A DNA stretch of 64,000 bases from contig NZ_RJKE01000001.1 of the NCBI RefSeq assembly GCF_003751225.1, positions 2,294,001 through 2,358,000 on the forward strand, written 5' to 3'. Below the pieces are notes generated by a model. That model made no database searches. It saw nothing but the letters and a program-made list of their open reading frames with translations, and was not told where the DNA came from. Position 1 is the first letter of the stretch, and each line of letters opens with the position of its first letter. Origin of the DNA: Actinocorallia herbida (GTDB lineage: Bacteria; Actinomycetota; Actinomycetes; Streptosporangiales; Streptosporangiaceae). Position numbers and translations under genes: made by a program. Below are positions 53,018 to 61,559 of this stretch, piece by piece.

Positions 53018-55528
53018 GTGACAAACACGGCATCTGAGACCAAAAGCCACTCGGAGATCATGAGATCTCTGATCGGCCTGCTCACGGTCATGGGCATCGG
53101 CCTGATGAGCAGCACCATCGTTTCGGTGGCGCTGCCGCAGATCGTCGGTTCACTGGGCGGCTCTCAGTCCCAGTACACGTGGGTCGTCACCGCGACGCTC
53201 CTGACCACCACCGCGACGACCCCCATCTGGGGCAGGCTCGCGGACCTCTTCAACAAGAAGCTGCTGCTCCAGGTGGGCATCGCCATCTTCGTGGTGGCGA
53301 CCATCGCCTGTGGCTTCGCGCAGACCACCAGCCAGCTGATCGCGTTCCGCGCGTTCCAGGGCATCGGCGCGGGCGCGCTCCAGGTCCTGGTGCAGGTGAT
53401 CATCGCCGCGATGATCCCGCCGAAGGAGCGCGGCAAGTACAACGGTTACCTCGGCGGCGTCATGGCGTTCGCCACGGTCGGCGGCCCGCTCGTCGGCGGC
53501 GTGATCTCGGACTCGTTCCTCGGCTGGCGCTGGTGCTTCTTCATCGCGGTGCCGTTCCTCGCGATCGCGGTGACCGTGCTGCAGAAGTTCCTCCACATCA
53601 CGCATGTGCGCAAGGAGGGCGTCAAGATCGACTACTGGGGCGCGACCCTCATCGCGGCCGCCGTCTCCGTGCTCCTGCTCTGGGTCACCTTCGCCGGTGA
53701 CTCCTTCGACTGGCTGTCCTGGCAGACCGGCGCCATGCTCGGCGGGACCATCGTGCTCCTGGTCATCGCGATCTTCGTCGAGCTCCGCCACCCGCAGCCC
53801 GTCGTCCCGATCCGCATCGTCAAGCAGCGCACCCCCGCGCTGGCGATCATCGCCAGCCTCGCGGTCGGCATGGCGATGTTCGGCGGCTCGGTCTTCCTCG
53901 GCCAGTACTTCCAGATCGGCCGCGGCTACTCGCCCACCCAGGCGGGCCTGCTGACCATCCCGATGATGCTCGGGGTGCTGGTCGCCTCGACGATCACCGG
54001 CCGGATCATCAGCAAGACCGGCAGCGTGCGCCCGCACGTGATCTTCGGCCTCGTCGTCCTCATCGTGGGCTTCGGCCTGATGTCCGTGATCGACCACGAG
54101 ACCAGCCTCGTCTACATCGGGGTCGCCATCGCGCTCATCGGCGCCGGCGTCGGCGCGTCGATGCAGAACCTGGTCCTGATCGTGCAGAACGGCGTGCACA
54201 TCCGCGACATGGGCGCGGCGAGCGCCTCGGTCACGTTCTTCCGGTCCCTCGGCGGCACCATCGGCGTCTCGGTGCTGGGCGCCATCCTGGCCACCCGCGT
54301 CGCCGACCTGATCAAGGACGGCTTCGCCAAGATCGGCATCACCCCGACCGGGGGCCAGGGCGGCAACCTCGACGTCGCGTCGCTGCCGGCGCCGCTCGCC
54401 GAGATCGTCCGCTCGGCCTACGGCGACGCCACCGGGCACATCTTCCTGGTCTCGCTCGGGATCGCGGTCGTCGGCCTCGTCGCGGCCCTGTTCCTCAGGC
54501 CGCAGACCCTGCGCGAGAGCCTTGAGCTCCAGGACGAGCCCGTCGTCAAGGCCGCCGAGATGACGACCCCGGACCTCGCCGGCCGCCACGCGGCCCCCGA
54601 GCCCGTCGCCGTCTCGGTGACCAGCGGCGCGAGCGCCTCGGTGACCAGCGGTCCCGTGGCCACGGTCACCACCCTGACCACCGCCGAGCGGGAGTACGAG
54701 CTGCGGGGAGAGGGCCCGGCGGAGACCACCGACGGCTTCCTGATCCCGGCCGGGCTCCGCGAGGAGCACCCCGAGCCGCGGAACCGCGAGCCCGAGGTCG
54801 TCCGGGTCCAGGCGCGCGGTCCGCGCCACCTGCACCCGAGCGGCAGGCGCGAGCGGATCACCAGCAACGCGCTGCTGATCAGCGCGGTCGTGGTCATCGG
54901 CGCCGCGGGCGCCGGGTTCGTCGCCTTCCAGGGCGGCCAGGACCAGACCGACGTGGCCCGCGACGGCGTCACGGTCTCCCAGCAGGCCCAGGCCGCCGAC
55001 CAGTACACCAAGGCGGTCCGCCAGCTCGGCGCGGCCAAGGCCGAGGTGCGCACCGGCGCGGTCTACACGCTGGAGCGGGTCGCCGCCGACTCGCCGCGCG
55101 ACCGCCAGGCGGTCGTGGGCGTCCTCGCCGCATTCGTCCGGGCGCACACCCCGGCCGCGGGCGAGGTCGTCCCGGCGACGCCGCCGACCGACATCGCCGT
55201 CGCGCTGAAGGTCATCGGCCGGCAGCCGCACCAGACCGGGGAGAACGTCGACCTCTCGGCGATCGCCGTCCGCGGCGCGGACCTGTCCGGCGCGGACCTG
55301 CGCGGGGCCAACCTCGCCGGGGCCGACCTGCGGAAGGTCGACCTGACCGGGGCCGACCTGGAAGGCGCGAACCTGACGGGCGCGCGCCTGAAGAACGCGG
55401 TCCTGACGGACGCCAACCTGTCGGGCGCCGACCTGCGGAACGCCAAGGGCGTCACGCCGGCGGAGCTCCAGGCCATGACGACCCGGATGGAGGGCACCGC
55501 CCTGGGCACCGACCCCTCGGTCGGCTAA
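53018..55528 (+). CDS. DHA2 drug exporter fused to a membrane-anchored pentapeptide-repeat domain
   Basis: 836 residues. Residues 1 to about 505 are a 14-helix EmrB/QacA-type exporter ('[14 protein letters not shown]' motif A; '[16 protein letters not shown]' motif C). A Thr/Glu-rich linker follows, then an extra helix at about 616-637 ('[21 protein letters not shown]' split). Next is a helical segment ('[16 protein letters not shown]') typical of pentapeptide proteins and about 13 A(D/N)LxG pentapeptides (about 744-808). Exporters normally end near 500. GTG 53018 is used. The TetR gene is divergent. The pentapeptide part may shield a target such as gyrase, by analogy. Confidence 0.9.
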   Translation: MTNTASETKSHSEIMRSLIGLLTVMGIGLMSSTIVSVALPQIVGSLGGSQSQYTWVVTATLLTTTATTPIWGRLADLFNKKLLLQVGIAIFVVATIACGFAQTTSQLIAFRAFQGIGAGALQVLVQVIIAAMIPPKERGKYNGYLGGVMAFATVGGPLVGGVISDSFLGWRWCFFIAVPFLAIAVTVLQKFLHITHVRKEGVKIDYWGATLIAAAVSVLLLWVTFAGDSFDWLSWQTGAMLGGTIVLLVIAIFVELRHPQPVVPIRIVKQRTPALAIIASLAVGMAMFGGSVFLGQYFQIGRGYSPTQAGLLTIPMMLGVLVASTITGRIISKTGSVRPHVIFGLVVLIVGFGLMSVIDHETSLVYIGVAIALIGAGVGASMQNLVLIVQNGVHIRDMGAASASVTFFRSLGGTIGVSVLGAILATRVADLIKDGFAKIGITPTGGQGGNLDVASLPAPLAEIVRSAYGDATGHIFLVSLGIAVVGLVAALFLRPQTLRESLELQDEPVVKAAEMTTPDLAGRHAAPEPVAVSVTSGASASVTSGPVATVTTLTTAEREYELRGEGPAETTDGFLIPAGLREEHPEPRNREPEVVRVQARGPRHLHPSGRRERITSNALLISAVVVIGAAGAGFVAFQGGQDQTDVARDGVTVSQQAQAADQYTKAVRQLGAAKAEVRTGAVYTLERVAADSPRDRQAVVGVLAAFVRAHTPAAGEVVPATPPTDIAVALKVIGRQPHQTGENVDLSAIAVRGADLSGADLRGANLAGADLRKVDLTGADLEGANLTGARLKNAVLTDANLSGADLRNAKGVTPAELQAMTTRMEGTALGTDPSVG

Positions 55529-55551
55529 GGCGCGGTACGGCAGGAACCACG

Positions 55552-55584
55552 AAGGACCCCGGCTCTTCACGAGCCGGGGTCCTT
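55552..55584. terminator. Bidirectional hairpin terminator
   Basis: Perfect 14-bp stem (arm AAGGACCCCGGCTC), loop TTCAC. The same core recurs at 60332-60361. Confidence 0.88.
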
Positions 55585-55598
55585 CGGCGTCGCGGCCG

Positions 55599-56516
55599 TC
55601 AGCGGGGGAGCGACGTCTGATGCGCGGCCCGCAGCAGCTGCTCGAAGTCCAGGGCCGCCTCGCCGGTCCACACCAGCGAGCTCGCGGCGAGGGCGAGCGG
55701 CAGGATCCCGGCCCAGGGCAGCAGCGTCCTGCGGTCCGGGGAGAGCAAGGACGTGACGCGCCGGGGAACCGCGCCCGGCCTGGCCAGGTGAAGGCCGAGC
55801 GAGGGGGTCTCCCGGGCGGCGAGGGCGGCCGCCGCGATGGCCTTGGCGACGGTCCTGCGGCTGCCGACCTCGGCCGCGGCTATCTCGTCGGCGTCGCGCT
55901 CGACGAGATAGCCGACCCGCCGCGCGACCCACGCGAGGGCAGGGTGGAGCGCCCCGGCGAGGTCGGCCATGAGGACGAGCCTGTGGTGCCGCCCGTCCAG
56001 GTGGGCCCGCTCGTGCGCCAGCAGCGCCGTGTACTGCGCGTCGGTGAGCGTGGCGCGCATCCCGCTGGTGACGACGATCCGCCCCGGACGGCCGGGGACG
56101 GCGAACGCGTCGGGGGAGTCCTCGGGCACGAGCACGATCCGCTGGTCGTCCGGCAGCGGCGCTAGGGTCCGGGCGACCTCGCGCCCGCGCCGGTGCCGCC
56201 GCCAGACCAGCGCCGCAGAGACGGCGCACCAGGCCAGCAGGGCCGCCGAGGCCCACGACACCCACGGGACATGGGCGGTGTCGGCGAGGACGGTGCCGCG
56301 CGACCAGCCGAAGTAGGCGTCGACGGCGGGCACCTCGGCGAACGCCTTGGCACTGAACAGGGCGAGGTTGGCGACCGCCCCGCAGGCGGCCGCGGCGGCG
56401 GACCAGGCGAGGACCGCGGCCCCCGCGCCGGGCCGCAGCCTTCCGGCGACGACCCGGGCCGCGCCCACCACGAGGACCGGCGCGACCAGCACCGACCAGA
56501 CGAAATGATCGAACAC
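55599..56516 (-). CDS. M56/BlaR1-like membrane metallopeptidase
   Basis: About 305 residues, four to five membrane helices. Zinc site 'LLAHERAHLDGRHH' (HExxH) and downstream 'ERDADEIAAAEVG' with the third ligand Glu. It lacks the penicillin-binding sensor domain of BlaR1, as is usual for actinomycete M56 proteins. It is divergent from a BlaI/MecI repressor and probably inactivates it by proteolysis upon a signal. GTG 56516 places the start at the first helix; ATG 56549 is possible. Confidence 0.87.
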   Translation of the reverse strand: MFDHFVWSVLVAPVLVVGAARVVAGRLRPGAGAAVLAWSAAAAACGAVANLALFSAKAFAEVPAVDAYFGWSRGTVLADTAHVPWVSWASAALLAWCAVSAALVWRRHRRGREVARTLAPLPDDQRIVLVPEDSPDAFAVPGRPGRIVVTSGMRATLTDAQYTALLAHERAHLDGRHHRLVLMADLAGALHPALAWVARRVGYLVERDADEIAAAEVGSRRTVAKAIAAAALAARETPSLGLHLARPGAVPRRVTSLLSPDRRTLLPWAGILPLALAASSLVWTGEAALDFEQLLRAAHQTSLPR

Positions 56517-56564
56517 GCTGCTCAGTGTCCCACCGTGCCGGGGATGCACCGATAGAGTCGAAAG

Positions 56565-56954
56565 GTGAGTACTCCTTCCTCATCCGGCCCCGACAAGGGG
56601 AGCGGACGGCGGAAGTCCGGCCAGCTCGAAGGCCAGATCGTCACCGTGCTCACCGAGGCGGGCCGGGGCCTTACCCCGGGCGAAGTGCGCGACCGCCTTC
56701 CCGAGCTGTCCTACAGCACGGTCGTCACGATCCTCACCCGGCTGTTCGAGAAGGGGGCGGCCACCCGCCGCCGCGACGGCCGCGCCTACCGCTACGAGGC
56801 GGTCTCCGACGCCGCCGCGCTGGTCGCGGGCCGGATGAGCCGCCTGCTGGCCGAGGAGCCCGATCGCACTTCGGTGCTGCGCCACTTCATGAGCACGCTG
56901 GACGAGGGGGACGAGGAGTTCCTGCGCGCCCTGCTCAACGACCCCGAAGACTGA
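56565..56954 (+). CDS. BlaI/MecI/CopY family repressor
   Basis: 129-residue winged-helix repressor: 'LEGQIVTVLTEAGRGLTPGEVRDRL', 'SYSTVVTILTRLFEKGAATRRR' and a dimerisation tail ('LRHFMSTLDEGDEEFLRALL'). GTG 56565 is used. It forms the usual divergent pair with the M56 peptidase (48-nt gap). No beta-lactamase gene is adjacent, so the regulon lies elsewhere. Confidence 0.9.
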   Translation: MSTPSSSGPDKGSGRRKSGQLEGQIVTVLTEAGRGLTPGEVRDRLPELSYSTVVTILTRLFEKGAATRRRDGRAYRYEAVSDAAALVAGRMSRLLAEEPDRTSVLRHFMSTLDEGDEEFLRALLNDPED

Positions 56955-57040
56955 CAGCCCTTCAGGGCACGACGTTCTCGCGTTCTCCGGACATCCCCGC
57001 AGGTCGGTGGACCGGCCCCGGAATTTACACGCTGTAGAAG

Positions 57041-57059
57041 GTAGGTTAGGCTCACCTAT
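57041..57059. promoter_or_regulatory. IdeR/DmdR-type iron box
   Basis: 19-bp site matching the consensus TTAGGTTAGGCTAACCTAA at 16 of 19 positions, 60 nt before efeO. It implies repression by an iron-loaded DtxR-family regulator. Confidence 0.8.
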
Positions 57060-57118
57060 GCCGGGGTGATCCGCTCCGGCGCGCGCCGCGCCAGCACCTC
57101 ACCCCTGCGGAGACCCCC

Positions 57119-58234
57119 ATGCGCTCCCTGCCCCTGCTCGCCCTCACCGGCGCCGTCTGCGTGTCGGCCCTCACCGCCTGCGGCGGGTCGGATCCGGCCG
57201 CCGACCCCGCGGCGCTCACCGTGGTGTCCACCGACACCGCGTGCGAGGTCTCCCAGAAGGATCTGGCGGCCGGATCGCACACCTTCACGCTGGTGAACAA
57301 GGGCTCCAAGGTCACCGAGGTGTACTTCTACGCGCCCGACGGCAAGACCCTGTCGGAGAAGGAGAACATCGGCCCCGGCACCTCCTACGACATCACCGTC
57401 ACGCTGCCCGCCGGCGACCAGCAGATCGGCTGCAAGCCGGGCATGGTCGGCGACGGCATCCGGCAGGACGTCAAGGTCTCCGGCGCGGCCGCCGCGCTCG
57501 ACCCGCGGCTGGTCAAGGCGGTCGCCGACTACCGGCTCTTCATCGACGCCCAGGTGGCCGACACCGTCACCAAGAGCGAGGCGTTCGTCGCCGCGGTGAA
57601 GTCCGGCGACGTCGCCAAGGCCAAGGAGCTTTACGCGGGCTCCCGGTTCGGCTGGGAGAGCGTCGAGCCCGTCGCGGAGTCGTTCGGCGACCTCGACCCG
57701 AAGATCGACGCCCGCGAGGCCGACCTGACGGACGAGGAGAAGGCCGCCTGGACGGGCTGGCACCGCCTGGAGAAGGCCCTGTGGACCGACGGATCGGTCA
57801 AGGGCCAGGAGGAGACCGCCGAGCAGTTGATCACCGACCTCAAGGACCTCCAGAGCCGGGTGCACACCGTCGACATCACCCCGGCGTCCATGGCCAACGG
57901 CGCCAAGGAACTGCTGGACGAGGTCGCCACCGGCAAGATCACCGGCGAGGAGGAGGCGTTCTCGCACACCGACCTCGTGGACTTCAAGGCCAACGTGGAC
58001 GGCGCCTTCAAGGTGTACGAGCTGCTCTCCCCGGTCGTCAAGGAGAAGGACGCCGCGCTCGCGGGCACCCTCGACACCGCCTTCGCCGACGTGTTCACCG
58101 CGCTGAAGAAGCACGAGAAGGGCGACTCCTACGTCTCCTACGACACCGTGGGCGCCGCCGACCGCAAGACGCTGACCGATGTGGTCAACGCGCTCGGCGA
58201 ACCCCTGTCCAAGCTCGCCGCCGCGGTCGCCTGA
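57119..58234 (+). CDS. efeO: Iron uptake lipoprotein EfeO
   Basis: 371 residues. Lipoprotein signal with lipobox 'LTAC' (Cys21). An N-terminal cupredoxin-like domain (about 30-125) is followed by an M75/imelysin domain (about 130-370) with 'FGWESVEPVAESFGD' and 'WHRLEKALW'. It works outside the membrane, delivering Fe(II)/Fe(III) with EfeB to the permease EfeU. First gene of the efeO-efeB-efeU operon behind an iron box. Confidence 0.92.
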   Translation: MRSLPLLALTGAVCVSALTACGGSDPAADPAALTVVSTDTACEVSQKDLAAGSHTFTLVNKGSKVTEVYFYAPDGKTLSEKENIGPGTSYDITVTLPAGDQQIGCKPGMVGDGIRQDVKVSGAAAALDPRLVKAVADYRLFIDAQVADTVTKSEAFVAAVKSGDVAKAKELYAGSRFGWESVEPVAESFGDLDPKIDAREADLTDEEKAAWTGWHRLEKALWTDGSVKGQEETAEQLITDLKDLQSRVHTVDITPASMANGAKELLDEVATGKITGEEEAFSHTDLVDFKANVDGAFKVYELLSPVVKEKDAALAGTLDTAFADVFTALKKHEKGDSYVSYDTVGAADRKTLTDVVNALGEPLSKLAAAVA

Positions 58235-58236
58235 CC

Positions 58237-59454
58237 ATGGCCTCCCGTCCCCGCCTCTCCCGCCGGGCCCTGCTGGGCGCCGGCGGGGCGGGCGTGCTCG
58301 CGGGCGCGGCGGGCCTGCTCGCCGCGCGCGCCGGCGACGAGCCCGCGCACGCCGATCCCGGCGTCGTCGCCTTCCACGGCCCGCACCAGGCCGGGATCGC
58401 CACTCCGGTGCAGGACCGTCTGCACTTCGCCGCGTTCGACCTCACGACCGACGACCCGGCCCGGGTCGCCGCCCTGCTGCGCGCCTGGACCGAGGCCGCC
58501 GCCGCGATGACGCGCGGCGCGCCCGTCGGCGACGGCGCGGTCGACGGCGTCCCGCTGGCCCCGCCGGACGACACCGGCGAGGCCCTCGGCCTGCCGGCCT
58601 CCCGGCTCACCCTCACCGTCGGGTTCGGCCCGTCGCTGTTCACGAAGCTCGGCCTCGAAGACCAGCGGCCGAAGGCTCTGGTCGACCTCCCGCACTTCCC
58701 CGGCGACAACCTGGACACGGCCCGCAGCGGCGGCGACCTGTGCGTCCAGGCCTGCGCGGACGATCCGCAGGTCGCCGTGCACGCCGTGCGCAACCTCGCC
58801 CGCATCGGCTTCGGCACGGTCTCGGTGCGCTGGTCGCAGCTCGGTTTCGGCAAGACCTCCTCCACCACGCCCGACTCCCAGACGCCGCGCAACATGATGG
58901 GCTTCAAGGACGGCACCGCCAACATCCCCGGCACCGACGCCGGGCTGCTCGACGCGCACGTCTGGGTCGCGGCCGGGGACGGCGCGGCGTGGATGGCCGG
59001 AGGCAGCTACCTCGTCGCCCGCCGCATCCGGATGCACATCGAGACCTGGGACCGCACCTCGCTCACCGAGCAGGAGCAGGTCATCGGCAGGTCCAAGGGC
59101 GAGGGCGCCGGGCCCGGCCGCTCCCGCGAGCACGACCCGGTGATCCTGGCGAAGATGGCCCCCGACGCCCATGTCCGCCTCGCCCACCCCGACTCCAACG
59201 CGGGCGCCCGCCTGCTCCGCCGCGGCTACTCCTTCACCGACGGGACCGACGGCCTGGGCCGCCTCGACGCCGGCCTGTTCTTCCTCGCCTACCAGCGCGA
59301 CGTGTCCGAGGGCTTCGTCAAGGTCCAGTCGAACCTGCGCACGGACCGCCTGAACGAGTACATCCAGCACGTCGGCAGCGGTGTCTACGCGATCCCCCCG
59401 GGCGTCCGCGAGGGCGGCTTCTGGGGCGACACCCTCTTCGCCAAGTTCGCCTAG
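58237..59454 (+). CDS. efeB: Dye-decolorizing heme peroxidase EfeB
   Basis: 405 residues. Tat signal 'LSRRALLGAGGAGVLAG'. DyP motif 'MGFKDGTANIPG' (GxxDG with distal Asp); proximal His is probably in 'VRLAHPDSN'. It oxidises ferrous iron or removes iron from heme at the outer face, handing it to EfeO/EfeU. ATG 58237 lies 2 nt after the efeO stop. Confidence 0.92.
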   Translation: MASRPRLSRRALLGAGGAGVLAGAAGLLAARAGDEPAHADPGVVAFHGPHQAGIATPVQDRLHFAAFDLTTDDPARVAALLRAWTEAAAAMTRGAPVGDGAVDGVPLAPPDDTGEALGLPASRLTLTVGFGPSLFTKLGLEDQRPKALVDLPHFPGDNLDTARSGGDLCVQACADDPQVAVHAVRNLARIGFGTVSVRWSQLGFGKTSSTTPDSQTPRNMMGFKDGTANIPGTDAGLLDAHVWVAAGDGAAWMAGGSYLVARRIRMHIETWDRTSLTEQEQVIGRSKGEGAGPGRSREHDPVILAKMAPDAHVRLAHPDSNAGARLLRRGYSFTDGTDGLGRLDAGLFFLAYQRDVSEGFVKVQSNLRTDRLNEYIQHVGSGVYAIPPGVREGGFWGDTLFAKFA

Positions 59455-59473
59455 CCGTCCCCGGAGGCACCCC

Positions 59474-60316
59474 TTGTTCCTCGGCAACTACCTGATCGGC
59501 CTCCGCGAGGGCCTGGAGGCCGCCCTCGTGGTGAGCATCCTCATCGCCTACCTCGTGAAGACCGGCAACCGGCGCGCGCTCGTCCCGGTCTGGACGGGGG
59601 TGGGCGCGGCGATCGCGCTCAGCGTGCTGTTCGCGCTGCTGCTCCAGACCGTCGTCGCGGGGGAGCACCACTTCAAGATCCAGGAGCTGACCGGCGGCCT
59701 GCTGTCGATCGTCGCGGTCGGGCTGGTCACCTGGATGGTGTTCTGGATGCGCAAGGCGGCGCGCGGCATCAAGGCCGAGCTGGAAGGCAGGATCGACGCG
59801 GCCCTCGACACGGGTTCCGCGGCCCTCGCCGTCGTCGCGTTCCTGTCGGTCGGCCGGGAGGGCCTGGAGACCGCGCTCTTCCTGTGGACCAACATCGCCC
59901 ACTCCTATGTGTCGCCCGCCCAGTCCGTCGGCGGGGCGCTCGCGGGGCTGGCCACCGCCGTCGTCCTCGGGTACCTGCTCTACCGGGGCGGGCTGTCGCT
60001 GAACCTCGGGAAGTTCTTCACCTGGACGGGCGGGGCCCTCGTCGTCGTCGCGGCGGGGGTGCTCGGCTACGGCTTCCACGACCTCCAGGAGGCCGACGTC
60101 CTGCCCGGCCTGGACGCGGTCGCCTTCCAGCCGTCCCTGTTCTTCGCCGACTGGGGCCGTCCCGGGGAGTGGCTCCAGACCTTCCTGCACGGGATCTTCA
60201 ACCTGACCCCGACCGTCACCTGGCTCCAGGCGGTCGCCTGGCTCGCCTACGCGGTGCCCGTCCTGTACCTGTTCCTGCGCCCCGCCCGCGTCCAGGCGGC
60301 CCCCGCCGGCGCCTGA
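59474..60316 (+). CDS. efeU: Iron permease EfeU (FTR1 family)
   Basis: 280-residue membrane protein with seven or so helices and two REGLE iron motifs ('GLREGLEAALVVS' and 'SVGREGLETALFLW'). It imports iron oxidised by EfeB. The TTG start at 59474 is supported by GGAGG 7 nt upstream and by conserved sequence beginning immediately ('FLGNYLIGLREG'). It ends the operon before a strong hairpin. Confidence 0.92.
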   Translation: MFLGNYLIGLREGLEAALVVSILIAYLVKTGNRRALVPVWTGVGAAIALSVLFALLLQTVVAGEHHFKIQELTGGLLSIVAVGLVTWMVFWMRKAARGIKAELEGRIDAALDTGSAALAVVAFLSVGREGLETALFLWTNIAHSYVSPAQSVGGALAGLATAVVLGYLLYRGGLSLNLGKFFTWTGGALVVVAAGVLGYGFHDLQEADVLPGLDAVAFQPSLFFADWGRPGEWLQTFLHGIFNLTPTVTWLQAVAWLAYAVPVLYLFLRPARVQAAPAGA

Positions 60317-60331
60317 CCACGGCACGCCACG

Positions 60332-60361
60332 AGGACCCCGGCTCACCTGAGCCGGGGTCCT
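60332..60361. terminator. Bidirectional hairpin terminator
   Basis: Perfect 13-bp stem (arm AGGACCCCGGCTC), loop ACCT, between convergent efeU and cupin genes; arms match the hairpin at 55552. Confidence 0.88.
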
Positions 60362-60378
60362 TCGCGTTCCGCGCGATG

Positions 60379-60789
60379 TCAGTCCTTGCCCATCTGGTCC
60401 TCGGCGGAGAGGTGCTCGACGGTCACGCCGGTCTCGGTGAAGGTCCGGGTGACGTGGCCGGAGCTGTACACCCACAGGATGCGCAGCGGGGTGTCGCCCA
60501 CGTTGCGGAAGAGGTGGGGGATGGGGGAGGGGATGTAGGTGGTGTCGTGCCGGCCGAGCCGGGTGACCTCGCCTTCCACGACGACCTCGGCCTCGCCGTC
60601 GAGGATCGTCACGTGCTCGTCGCAGTTGTGGGAGTGCAAAGGGGCGCCCGAGCCGACCGGGTAGACGCTGATCCCGCTGGTGATCCTGTTCTCGCCCGCC
60701 GCGGAGGTCGTGGTGATCAGCGGGGTGGTCACGACAGCACCGCCCCGGTCGAGCAGTCTGACTTCGGCCACCTTGATGATCGTGGTCAC
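60379..60789 (-). CDS. Cupin domain protein
   Basis: 136-residue single cupin: '[21 protein letters not shown]' (first cupin motif, split) and '[12 protein letters not shown]' (second), with His/Glu metal ligands. GTG 60789 has GGAG about 8 nt upstream. It is divergent from the carboxymuconolactone decarboxylase-like gene, suggesting a shared small-molecule pathway. Enzymatic or sensing role unknown. Confidence 0.88.
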   Translation of the reverse strand: MTTIIKVAEVRLLDRGGAVVTTPLITTTSAAGENRITSGISVYPVGSGAPLHSHNCDEHVTILDGEAEVVVEGEVTRLGRHDTTYIPSPIPHLFRNVGDTPLRILWVYSSGHVTRTFTETGVTVEHLSAEDQMGKD

Positions 60790-60905
60790 GGTGATCTCTC
60801 CTTCACGGCCTCGTAACGTGCCGTTCGAGATTAGAACGGGCGATTGCCCATGAGGGGTGCCAAGACGTGCAGCTTTACGTTGCGCGTGCAGCGGTGTGGG
60901 GCGAC

Positions 60906-60923
60906 CCGTACCGAGTTGTACGG
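60906..60923. promoter_or_regulatory. Palindrome CCGTAC-N6-GTACGG
   Basis: Perfect 6-bp arms in the 189-nt divergent region between the cupin and the CMD-like gene; operator candidate. Confidence 0.45.
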
Positions 60924-60978
60924 TCTTGCAAAACCGGTCCCGAGTGGTCCGCATCACAAGGCAAGGGTTCCCGTACGC

Positions 60979-61551
60979 ATGAGACTTCCCGTCATTGATC
61001 CGGCCGCGATGGACGAGCGGCAGAAAGAGATCGCCGAGCGCATCGCCGGCCGCCGCGGCGCGGTCCGCGGACCGTTCCGCGTCTGGCTGAACAGCCCCGA
61101 GCTGTGCGAGAAGGTCGAGGCGCTGGGCGCGTTCGCCCGCTTCGAGTCGTGCCTTCCGCTCCGGCTGCGGGAGCTGACCCTGCTGCTGGCCGCGCGCAAC
61201 TGGGACGCCCAGTACTCTTGGAACGCCCACGTGGACAAGGCGATCGAGTCGGGTGTCCCGGCCGAGGCCGTCAAGGCCATCGCCGAGCGGCGCGAGCCCG
61301 AGTTCGAGCTGGAAGAGGACCAGGCGTTCTACCGGTTCTGCATCGAGATCCTGCGCGACCACTTCGTCACCGAGGAGACCTTCCGGGCCGCCGAGAAGCA
61401 CTTCGGCGCCCAGGGCCTGGTCGACGCGGTCGGCTCGCTCGGCAACTTCACCATGCTCGGCATGTGCCTGAACGCCTTCCAGGTGGACCTCCAGGCCGAC
61501 CGCGAGCCCCCCTTCCCCGACATCCGCGGGTACGCGCGCGTCTCCGAGTGA
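60979..61551 (+). CDS. Carboxymuconolactone decarboxylase family protein
   Basis: 190-residue all-helical protein. The family core is '[27 protein letters not shown]', here noted in parts, with Tyr-x-Trp-x2-His instead of the AhpD Cys-x2-Cys. This is the form seen in CMD-like proteins of aromatic or sugar-lactone pathways. ATG 60979 is chosen at the start of the conserved part; the ribosome site is weak. It lies 8 nt before the ABC importer genes, so it probably acts on the imported substrate. Confidence 0.83.
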   Translation: MRLPVIDPAAMDERQKEIAERIAGRRGAVRGPFRVWLNSPELCEKVEALGAFARFESCLPLRLRELTLLLAARNWDAQYSWNAHVDKAIESGVPAEAVKAIAERREPEFELEEDQAFYRFCIEILRDHFVTEETFRAAEKHFGAQGLVDAVGSLGNFTMLGMCLNAFQVDLQADREPPFPDIRGYARVSE

Positions 61552-61559
61552 GCGGTGCC

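Noticed and set aside
53150-55570. Long minus-strand open frame opposite the DHA2 fusion
   Set aside because: Asp/Arg/Gly-rich shadow composition with no recognisable motif; the plus-strand gene has clear motifs throughout.
57119-60316. Simple imelysin/DyP pair unrelated to iron transport
   Set aside because: The iron box, lipobox, Tat signal and the double REGLE permease make the EfeUOB assignment secure.
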